37,989 bases of DNA, from the NCBI GenBank assembly GCA_020249465.1, contig JADCFP010000143.1, forward strand, positions 1-37,989, written 5' to 3'. Shown one piece after another: positions 25,833 to 33,900 of the stretch (positions are counted from its first letter, which is position 1; each line of letters begins with the position of its first letter). Source of the stretch: Roseomonas sp. GTDB lineage: Bacteria; Pseudomonadota; Alphaproteobacteria; Acetobacterales; Acetobacteraceae. A model generated the notes under the pieces. That model was given only the letters and a program-made list of their open reading frames with translations, was not told the DNA's origin and searched no databases. The position numbers and the translations under genes are program-made.

Positions 25833-26999
25833 ATGCCCGATCTTTTCTCCCCCTTCACCCTGAAGGGCGTCACGCTGCGCAATCGGCTGGTGATGTCGCC
25901 CATGACCATGTATCGCGCGACCCATGGCAAGATGAGCGATTTTCATCTGATGCTTTTGGGCTCGCGCGCCGCCGGCGGTTTCGGTCTGGTCTTCCCGGAG
26001 CAATTGGCGATCACGCCAGATGGGCGCACCGGCACAAGCTGCGCCGGGATTTATCATGATGATCAGATCGAGGGTTTGTCGCGCATCACCGCCATGATCA
26101 AGGATATGGGCGCTGTGGCAGCGGTACAGCTTGGCCATACCGGACGCAAGGGCAGTGAGAAAAAACCCTGGCATGGCAAGCAACAATTGCCAGCGGATCA
26201 CGCGGATGGCTGGCAGGTGCGCGCCCCATCGCCCATTCCTTATGGCGGGCGCTATATCTACCCGGTGCATGAACTCAGCATCGCGGAAATCAAGGCGCTG
26301 CACCAAAGCTATGCCGATGCCGCGCGCCGCGCCATGACGGCCGGGTTTGAATGGCTGGAATTGCATTTCGCCCATGGCTATCTGGGGGCTAGTTTTCTAT
26401 CGCCCATCGCCAATCAACGCAGCGATGCCTATGGCGGCAGTCTGGAAAACCGCGTGCGCTTTCACCTGGAAGCGATTGATGCAGTGCGTGCTGTCTGGCC
26501 GGAAAGCCTGCCGCTGACCATGCGGCTCGGCTGCGATGATTTCAACGAAGCGGGCACGCAGTTTGAAGACGCGATTGAGGCGGTGCGCGCCATGAAGCGC
26601 CATGGTCTTGATTTCGCCGATCTCAGCCTTGGCATGAATACGGATGAAACGCAGAACCTGCCCTATACGGAACCGGGCTTCATGGTGGAACGCGCCAATC
26701 GCATCCGCGAAGAAGTGGGCGTCCCGGTCGGTGTCAGTTGGAATCTGGGTATTCCGGCCATTGCCGATAGCGTCATCCGGCAGGAATTGATTGATCTTGT
26801 CTTTCTGGGGCGGCCGGCCTTGGCCAATCCGCATTGGCCCTTATGGGCGGCGCGGGAATTGGCCCATCAGGACCCGTTTGCCCTGCTGCCGGAAGATTGG
26901 TCCTGGTGGCTGCGCAACCGCCCTGGGTCGGCCAATTCGCATGGTCTGCCGGCCCCCTCCGCCGCGCCCGTAGCGGTGCCGAAATTCGGCAAAGGGTGA
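25833..26999 (+). CDS. Old Yellow Enzyme-family NADH:flavin oxidoreductase
   Basis: FMN-binding TIM-barrel ene-reductase/dehydrogenase of the OYE family, 388 residues, single domain (no C-terminal 4Fe-4S/FAD modules). Visible: LFSPFTLKGVTLRNRLVMSP at the N terminus, AVQLGHTGRKG near 99-109, and the typical ELHFAHGYLGASFLSP followed by NQRSDAYGGSLENRVRF. Members reduce activated C=C bonds or oxidise cyclic amines; the substrate here is unknown. The start is set at ATG 25833 where homology begins; the frame is open upstream into the dehydrogenase gene, but that part is not family-like. It is the third redox enzyme in a row. Confidence 0.9.
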   Translation: MPDLFSPFTLKGVTLRNRLVMSPMTMYRATHGKMSDFHLMLLGSRAAGGFGLVFPEQLAITPDGRTGTSCAGIYHDDQIEGLSRITAMIKDMGAVAAVQLGHTGRKGSEKKPWHGKQQLPADHADGWQVRAPSPIPYGGRYIYPVHELSIAEIKALHQSYADAARRAMTAGFEWLELHFAHGYLGASFLSPIANQRSDAYGGSLENRVRFHLEAIDAVRAVWPESLPLTMRLGCDDFNEAGTQFEDAIEAVRAMKRHGLDFADLSLGMNTDETQNLPYTEPGFMVERANRIREEVGVPVGVSWNLGIPAIADSVIRQELIDLVFLGRPALANPHWPLWAARELAHQDPFALLPEDWSWWLRNRPGSANSHGLPAPSAAPVAVPKFGKG

Positions 27000-27006
27000 C
27001 GCTTTC

Positions 27007-27022
27007 TGTGATTTATCTCATA
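27007..27022 (+). promoter_or_regulatory. CRP-like palindrome upstream of cydDC
   Basis: TGTGA-TTTATC-TCATA matches the CRP half-sites TGTGA-N6-TCACA at 9 of 10 positions. It lies in the AT-rich 127-base gap (27000-27126) before cydD, about 100 bases from the start codon. FNR/FixK-type sites (TTGAT-N4-ATCAA) are not matched. Whether a CRP/FNR family protein binds here is untested. Confidence 0.4.
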
Positions 27023-27112
27023 AAATTCAGTAACTTAATAATATACCGCGCGTTGGAAGACCGGGTTGTGCATGGCCGCGAAAGCTTATCTGTATCTGTC
27101 AGCCAAATCGGT

Positions 27113-27122
27113 CTAGTCTGAC
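27113..27122 (+). promoter_or_regulatory. CTAGTCTGAC motif immediately before cydD
   Basis: An exact copy of the 10-mer found before ccmC. TAGTCT ends 7 bases before the cydD ATG, the distance expected for a -10 element of a leaderless transcript. No good -35 is visible 17 bases upstream (TGTATC). No Shine-Dalgarno sequence precedes the ATG. Confidence 0.4.
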
Positions 27123-27126
27123 TGTC

Positions 27127-28806
27127 ATGGCTTCGGAGCATAAACGGGAGGGGGCTGCCGCCGCCGCGCTTCTGGCGCGGGAAGCAAAGGCACTGAGGGG
27201 CCGGCTTTACGGGCCGGTCCTGCTCGGCCTTGCGCTTGCCTTGGCGAGTGTCGCTCAGGCGCTGCTGATCGCCCGCCTGCTTGCCGCGCTTTTGGCCGGC
27301 ACTACAGCTTCCTGGGCGGATTTCATTGGCGCCGGGGCGCTCGCGCTGATCATGGCGGCGCTTGGCATTGCGCAGGAACGCGCCCAGACGGCCGCCGGGG
27401 AAGAGGCGAAAGCGAGCCTCCGCGCCCGCATCTTCGCGCGATTGCTGGCGCAAGGCCCGGCAGACCAGCGCCCGGTTGGCGAGAAAAGTGCGCTGGTCGT
27501 CGAACGTGTGGAGGCGATGGAAGGTTATTTCGCGCGCTGGATGCCGGCGGCCATCATCGCTGTTGTTGCGCCGCTGCTGATTGCCGGCTGCGCCGCGCTG
27601 TTTGATCCCGTGAGCGGCCTGATCCTTTTGGTCGCGGGCCTGATGGTGCCGGTGGCGCAGGCCGCGTCGGGCATTGGCGCCGCGCAAGCAAGCCGCCGGC
27701 AATTCGCTGCCCTGCAAAGGCTCTCCGGGCGCTTTCTGGACCGCATGCGCGGCCTGCCCGTGCTGGTGCTGTTCAACCAGCAACGCGCGGAAACCCAAAG
27801 GCTGGCCGCAGCCGCCGAGGAATTGCGTCAGCGCACCATGCGCGTGCTGCGCGTTGCCTTCATCTCCTCAGGTGCGATGGAATTGATCGCGGCGGCGGCA
27901 CTCGCCTGTCTTGCCATTCGCCATGGCGCGGTGCTGACCGGCGCGCATCCTGACCCGGTGACGGCGTTTTTCGTTGTGCTGCTCGTGCCGGTGTTTTTCC
28001 TGCCGCTGCGTTCCTTCGCTGCTGCCTATCATGAACAGCTTGGCGCGCGCGGTGCGGCTGCGGATTTGGCGCCGCTGCTGGAGCAGCCGGAAGAAGCCGG
28101 GCTGCTGCTGGAAGAAGTGCCACCCAAGGTCACCATCACCTTTCAGGATGTACAGCTTTCTTATGATCCATCCCGCCCACCTGCCTTGGATGGGCTGTCC
28201 TTTCGCGTGCTGGCAGGTGAGACGCTTTTGCTGACCGGTGCCTCAGGCGCGGGCAAGACATCGGCGCTGCGCATTCTGATGGGTTTCGCGCGGCCCGATG
28301 CCGGGCGCGTTGCGATCAATGGCCGCGATGCGATGTTGCTGAAACCTTCCGAATTGCGGCGTTTGTCATCCTATGTCGGGCAGCGCGCGCATTTGTTCCG
28401 CGCCACATTGCGGGAGAATATTCGCCTCGCGCGGCCTGATGCGGATGATGCCGCAGTGCTTGCCGCCGCAGAAGCCGCGCAGGTGATGGATTTCGCGCGT
28501 GATTTGCCGCAGGGGCTGGATACGCTGATTGGTGAGGGCGGCTTCGGCCTTTCCGGCGGTCAGGCGCAGCGCTTGGCGCTCGCGCGAGCGTTTTTGCGCG
28601 ACACGCCTTTGGTGCTGTTGGATGAACCCACCGCGCATCTTGATCCGGGCACCGAAGCTTCCGTCTTGGATGCTTTGCGCCGGCTTTGCGTGGGGCGCAC
28701 TGCGATCATCGCAACCCATGCGAAGGCAGCGCGTTCCTATTTCGGCCAAAGGCTGGAAATTGCCGATGGCCGGGCGCAGGGCAGCCGGCTTGCGGGGAAT
28801 GATTAG
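27127..28806 (+). CDS. cydD: Thiol reductant ABC exporter subunit CydD
   Basis: Half of the heterodimeric ABC exporter CydDC, which moves cysteine and glutathione to the periplasm and is needed for assembly of cytochrome bd and c-type cytochromes. It is 559 residues: an N-terminal six-TM domain from about residue 25 to 310 and a C-terminal nucleotide-binding domain. Walker A GASGAGKT lies near 371-378, the signature LSGGQAQRLALARAF near 474-488, and Walker B LVLLDEPTAHLD near 494-505. The order cydD then cydC, 3 bases apart, is standard. The upstream gap holds a CRP-like palindrome and a start-proximal -10-like motif. cydAB are not in the window. Confidence 0.95.
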   Translation: MASEHKREGAAAAALLAREAKALRGRLYGPVLLGLALALASVAQALLIARLLAALLAGTTASWADFIGAGALALIMAALGIAQERAQTAAGEEAKASLRARIFARLLAQGPADQRPVGEKSALVVERVEAMEGYFARWMPAAIIAVVAPLLIAGCAALFDPVSGLILLVAGLMVPVAQAASGIGAAQASRRQFAALQRLSGRFLDRMRGLPVLVLFNQQRAETQRLAAAAEELRQRTMRVLRVAFISSGAMELIAAAALACLAIRHGAVLTGAHPDPVTAFFVVLLVPVFFLPLRSFAAAYHEQLGARGAAADLAPLLEQPEEAGLLLEEVPPKVTITFQDVQLSYDPSRPPALDGLSFRVLAGETLLLTGASGAGKTSALRILMGFARPDAGRVAINGRDAMLLKPSELRRLSSYVGQRAHLFRATLRENIRLARPDADDAAVLAAAEAAQVMDFARDLPQGLDTLIGEGGFGLSGGQAQRLALARAFLRDTPLVLLDEPTAHLDPGTEASVLDALRRLCVGRTAIIATHAKAARSYFGQRLEIADGRAQGSRLAGND

Positions 28807-28809
28807 GCC

Positions 28810-30474
28810 ATGACCGCTGATCTTTTCCGCGTCCTAAGACTTTGGCTGGAACGTTCTGGCTGGTTGGTGGCAGGGATCATCGTGACGGTGATTTCAGCGC
28901 TGGCCGGCGTTGCCTTGCTGGCTTTCGCGGGCAAGCTGGTGGCGGCATCCGTTGGCGGGGCGGGAAGTGCGGTGCTGGCGGCAGCGGGCGTGCTGGCGTT
29001 GCTGTGGTTGCGGCCTTTGATTCTTCTCAGGCCCATCATGCGCTATCTGGAACGGCTCGCGACGCATGAAGCGACCTTCCGCGCCCTGGCCGATATGCGT
29101 GTGTGGTTTTTCGGGCGCCTTGCGCAGCGTTTGCCAGCCGGGCTTGGCTTGCGGCGCGCGGGGGATTTGCTCGGTCGGCTCGTCTCGGATGTGGAAGCAC
29201 TTGATGGGCTTTACCTGCGCGCGCTGGTGCCGGCGGCGGCTTCCATCGCGGTGGTGCTGGCGATTGCGTTGATCCTGGGCGTGGCGGACCCTTGGCTGGC
29301 GGCGCTGGTGGCGCTGCCGCTGACGGCGGCCCTGGTGCTGCCCTTGCTGCTGGCGCCCGATGCGGCCCGCGCGGCCGAGGCAACTTCGCGTGCCCAAGGC
29401 GCGCTGCGTGCCGCGACAGTAGATCCGCTGACCGGTATTGAAGACACGCTGGCGGCGAATGGCGAAAAGCGTGCGCTGGCGCGGGTGGCCGAGGAAGATC
29501 GGGCGCTTTCCGGCGCGCAACGCGCCCTGGCACGGCGCGCAGCCTGGGGTGGGGCGGCGGGTGCCTTGCTCACGCAATTAGCACTTTTGGCTGCGCTGGC
29601 TTGGACCATGCTCTCCGGCCAGCCCGGTATGGCCGCAGGCGTTTTGGCGGTATTCCTGGCGATTGCGGCGGCCGAGGCTTTGGGGCTGATGCCGCGCGCA
29701 GGTGCTGCGGTTGCAGCGGCGGCGGCGGGCGCGCGGCGCCTGTTTGAAGCGGCCGATGCGGCGGAACCGGTGCCTGATCCCGCTGCGCCAAGTGCTGCAC
29801 CTTCAGGCCATGCGCTTTCGCTGCGCAATGTCGTGTTTTCCTGGGCGCCGGATCGGCCGCTTGTGTTTGATGGGCTTGATCTTGATGTGCCGGAAGGGGC
29901 GCGCATTGCGCTGCTCGGGCCATCGGGCACCGGCAAATCTACGCTCGCGGCGCTGCTGTTGAAATTCGCCGCGCCGCAGCAGGGCAGCATCACCTTGGGT
30001 GGTGTTGATATCGCGACCCTGCCCGCTGCCGTGCTGCGCGATCGCATTGCCTGGCTCACGCAGGATGCGCGGTTGTTTGATGACAGCATCGCCGCCAATC
30101 TGCGCCTTGCCGCGCCGGATGCCGATGATGCCGCGCTGTGGCGCGCGCTTGATCGCGCACGCATTGGCGATGTGGTGCGCGCCTTACCCGATGGGCTTGA
30201 AACCCAATGTGGTGAGGCGGGCGCGCGGTTTTCGGGTGGTCAGGCACGGCGCATTACACTCGCCCGCGCGCTGCTTTCGCCCGCGCCAGTGCTGATTTTG
30301 GATGAACCGGCTGCCGGGTTGGATGCCGCGACGGAACGCGCCTTTATGGAAACGCTGGATGAAGCCACCGCAGGGCGCAGCGTGATCCTGATATTGCATC
30401 GCCTGACCGGCATCGAACGGCCAAGCCGGATTCTACGCTTGGTGGGCGGCAAGGCGATTGCGGCGATGGGGTGA
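28810..30474 (+). CDS. cydC: Thiol reductant ABC exporter subunit CydC
   Basis: Second half of CydDC, 554 residues, with a TM domain to about residue 320 and a C-terminal ATPase domain. Walker A GPSGTGKS lies near 369-376, the signature FSGGQARRITLARALL near 474-489 and Walker B VLILDEPAAGLD near 493-504. The N-terminal RPIMRYLERLATHEATFRALADMRVWFF stretch is the well-conserved CydC signature around the second to third TM helices. It starts 3 bases after the cydD stop. It ends about 60 bases from the convergent rhodanese gene, and I see no clear hairpin terminator in that gap. Confidence 0.94.
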   Translation: MTADLFRVLRLWLERSGWLVAGIIVTVISALAGVALLAFAGKLVAASVGGAGSAVLAAAGVLALLWLRPLILLRPIMRYLERLATHEATFRALADMRVWFFGRLAQRLPAGLGLRRAGDLLGRLVSDVEALDGLYLRALVPAAASIAVVLAIALILGVADPWLAALVALPLTAALVLPLLLAPDAARAAEATSRAQGALRAATVDPLTGIEDTLAANGEKRALARVAEEDRALSGAQRALARRAAWGGAAGALLTQLALLAALAWTMLSGQPGMAAGVLAVFLAIAAAEALGLMPRAGAAVAAAAAGARRLFEAADAAEPVPDPAAPSAAPSGHALSLRNVVFSWAPDRPLVFDGLDLDVPEGARIALLGPSGTGKSTLAALLLKFAAPQQGSITLGGVDIATLPAAVLRDRIAWLTQDARLFDDSIAANLRLAAPDADDAALWRALDRARIGDVVRALPDGLETQCGEAGARFSGGQARRITLARALLSPAPVLILDEPAAGLDAATERAFMETLDEATAGRSVILILHRLTGIERPSRILRLVGGKAIAAMG

Positions 30475-30533
30475 AACGACTTTGCCAGACCGGCCCTATC
30501 ACGCCGAATTTTACGCAAATGCACGCAGGCGTT

Positions 30534-30929
30534 TCAGCAGCCACAACCAACTGGCGTACCGGCGCGGCCTTCAAGCCCCGCGGTCTGATAGCCATCGCGC
30601 TTCCACCAATCCAAGCCACCGATCAATTCACGCACCTGGAAGCCCAGGGTCAACAATTTGAGCGCGGTTTTGGTTGACCCGTTGCATCCAATGCCATCGC
30701 AATAGCAGATATAGGTCTTGGCCTTATCCAGCGCCTCGGTACTGAGGGTACAAATACCCCGATGCGGCAGGTTGATCGCGCCGGGGATATGTTCCTTGGC
30801 AAAGGCGGCTTCGGATCGACCGTCTATGACCACCACGGCTTCTCCATTGCTGATCGCGACATGCAGATCCCAGGAATCCATCTCAAAGGCGAGTTTGCTT
30901 TGATAATGGGCCATTTGTTCGATCGTCAT
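30534..30929 (-). CDS. Single-domain rhodanese-like protein
   Basis: Rhodanese-fold protein of 131 residues, predicted to handle sulfane sulfur or act as a sulfur carrier. Visible: VVVIDGRSEAAFAKEHIPGAINLPH (residues 32-56), the typical first half of the fold, and the active-site loop YCDGIGCNGST at 76-86. Two cysteines lie in the loop (Cys77 and Cys82), and Cys75 just before it, in the variant with C-x-G-x-x-C-N rather than the classic CRSGxR. The C terminus ends PVGCGC, giving two further cysteines (Cys129, Cys131). A good GGAAG ribosome site precedes the ATG. It follows gltB by 40 bases on the same strand, so it is probably the last gene of the glutamate synthase operon. Confidence 0.88.
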   Translation of the reverse strand: MTIEQMAHYQSKLAFEMDSWDLHVAISNGEAVVVIDGRSEAAFAKEHIPGAINLPHRGICTLSTEALDKAKTYICYCDGIGCNGSTKTALKLLTLGFQVRELIGGLDWWKRDGYQTAGLEGRAGTPVGCGC

Positions 30930-30969
30930 TGTCGCTTCCTTTCAGTGCTTCATCCGGCTTTTGGCAGCC

Positions 30970-33900
30970 TTACTCCGCCGCAATCGCCGGCGCTTCGCTC
31001 ATCGGCATCGGCAGGTATTGCGCATAGTCGCGCGGCACCACATGCCAGAAGCGCCCGCGTTCCGTCGCCCATTCATTGAGCAAGCGCGCGGCGAAACGGC
31101 TACCAGTTTCCGCGACATGGCGCGCGATCAGATCGCGCAAAGCTGCTTCCCACTGCGGCTGCGCAAGGCGCGACCAAAGCAGCGTTTCCGGATTGATGCG
31201 TTTTTCGAAAGTGCCGTCTGCATCATAGACAAAAGCCTGACCGCCAGTGAAACCCGCACCGTAATTATCGCCAACCGCGCCCAGGATCACCACCGTGCCG
31301 CCGGTCATGTATTCACAGCCATTGGCGCCGCAGCCTTCCACCACAGCAGTCGCGCCGGAATTGCGTACGGCGAAACGCTCACCCGCCTGGCCGGCGGCGA
31401 AAAGCTCCCCAGCGGTCGCGCCATACAGCACGGTATTGCCGATGATAGTATTGTCATTGGAGATCAGGTTGGAAGAAGGCGCAGGCCGCACCACAATGGA
31501 AGCGCCCGACAAGCCCTTGCCAACATAATCATTGGCGTCGCCAAAGACTTCCAGCTTCAAGCCCCGCACACCGAAGGCGCCAAGCGATTGGCCGGCGCTG
31601 CCCCGCAGCCGCACGGTCAAATGCCCGGCTTGCAGCCCTGTCATGCCGAATTGCCGCACGATGCGGGACGACACCTTGGTGCCAATGGCGCGGTGCGTGT
31701 TGCGGATATTGTATTGCAGCTGCATTTTTTCGCCATGGCGGAACAGCGCATCCGCATCGCGAATCATTTCCGCATCCAAAGTCTCCGGTACCTCATTGCG
31801 GCCTTCCAAGGTGCAATAGGGTGCGAAGGCGCCGGCATCCGCCTGCACCAGCAGCGGGTTGAGATCGAGGTCGTCCAAATCCTCAGACCCGCGGCTGACC
31901 TGTTGCAGCAGATCGGTGCGGCCGATCACATCAGTGAGCTTCCGCATGCCGAGGCTGGCCAGAATCTCCCGCACTTCTTCGGCAATGAAGGAGAAAAGAT
32001 TGATCACCTTCTCAGGGCTACCGGCGAATTTCGCACGCAAAGCCTCGTCCTGCGTGCAGACGCCAACCGGGCAGGTATTGGAATGGCATTGCCGCACCAT
32101 GATGCAGCCCATTGCCACCAGTGATGCCGTGCCAATGCCGAATTCTTCGGCACCCAGCATGGCGGCAATCACCACATCGCGCCCGGTCTTGATGCCGCCA
32201 TCGGTACGCAGCTTCACGCGATGCCGTAGCCGATTGAGCAGCAAAACCTGATGCGTCTCAGACAGCCCCATTTCCCAGGGCAGGCCAGCATATTTGATGG
32301 AAGATTGCGGCGAAGCGCCGGTACCGCCGGAATGGCCGGAGACCAGAATCGCATCCGCCTTGGCCTTCGCGACACCAGCCGCAATCGTGCCAATGCCCGA
32401 ACGGCTGACGAGTTTCACGCACACCGTCGCATCCGGGTTGATCTGCTTCAGATCATAGATCAGCTGCGCCAGATCCTCGATCGAATAGATATCATGATGC
32501 GGTGGTGGGCTGATCAGCATGACACCCGGCGTGGAATGGCGCAGCTTCGCAATCAGCCCCGTCACCTTGAAGCCAGGCAATTGCCCGCCCTCACCAGGCT
32601 TCGCACCCTGCGCGACCTTGATTTCGATCTCTCGGCAATTGTTGAGGTATTCCGCGGTCACGCCAAAGCGGCCAGAGGCAATCTGCTTGATCGCGGAATT
32701 GGCGTTATCGCCATTGGCGCGCGGTTTGGCACGCGCCGGGTCTTCACCGCCTTCGCCGGAATCGCTCCGCGCACCGATGCGGTTCATGGCGATGGAAAGC
32801 GTCTCGTGCGCCTCGGGGCTGAGGGCACCAAGCGAAATGCCAGGTGCCACCAGGCGCTTCCTGATTTCCGTAATGCTTTCCACTTCCTCAAGCGCAATCG
32901 CCGCGCGGCCTTCGGTGCGGAAATCGAGCAGATCGCGTAGTGCAACCGGCGGCAGGCGCCGCACCGCATCAGAATAGCGCTTGAAGGTTTGGTAGCTTTC
33001 GGATTCTACCGCGCTTTGCAGCGTATGGATCAGCGTACCGTCAAAGGCATGCGCCTCACCACGCCGGCGCAGCTTGTAAAGCCCGCCAATCGGCAGCGTG
33101 ATGGCACCTTCCGCCCAGGCTTTTGCGTGCAAGGCGAGCACACGCCGCGCAATGCCGGAAAGCCCGATGCCGGAAATGCGCGAAGGTGTGCCGGGAAAGA
33201 ACTCCGCCACCAGCGCGCGGGAAAGTCCGATCGCTTCGAAATTCATGCCACCGCGATAGGAAGACAAAACTCCAATCCCCATCTTGGACATGATCTTCAG
33301 CAGGCCCTTATCCACGGCCTTCTTGTAGCGCCCGACCGCTTCGCGCAGCGACATGGCACCAAACAATCCGCGCCGATGCCGATCCGCGATGCTTTCCTGC
33401 GCCAGATAGGCATTCACCGTCGTCGCGCCAGCGCCAATCAATACTGCGACGTAATGCACATCAAGGCTTTCCGCGACACGGACATTGAGCGAGGTAAAGG
33501 TACGCAGCCCATTCTTCACCAGATGCGTCTGCACCGCGCCCACTGAAAGGATCATCGGGATCACAGCGCGTTCGGCGCATTGCGCCTCATCGGTCAGGAT
33601 CACATGGGCGCAGCCGGAACGTACACCTTCCTCGGCTTCGCGCCGGATGCGTTCGATGTGGCGGCGCAGCCCTGCCTCACCTTCCGCAACGGGAAAAGTG
33701 CAATCCACCACGCAAGCCGTTGTGCCCATATAGGCGCGCATGGCATCAAATTCGGCATTGGACAGCACGGGGCTGTCCAGCATCAGCATGTCACACTGCG
33801 TCGGATCCTCATCCAGGATGTTCCCGAGATTGCCGAGCCGCGTCTTCAACGTCATCACGCGGGTTTCGCGCAGGCTATCAATCGGCGGATTGGTCACCTG

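Noticed and set aside
30475-30533. Search for a bidirectional terminator between cydC and the rhodanese gene
   Set aside because: No stem of useful length with a U-run on either strand was found.
30961-32124. A 387-codon + strand frame opposite the gltB 3' end
   Set aside because: Antisense shadow; gltB is unambiguous on the other strand.
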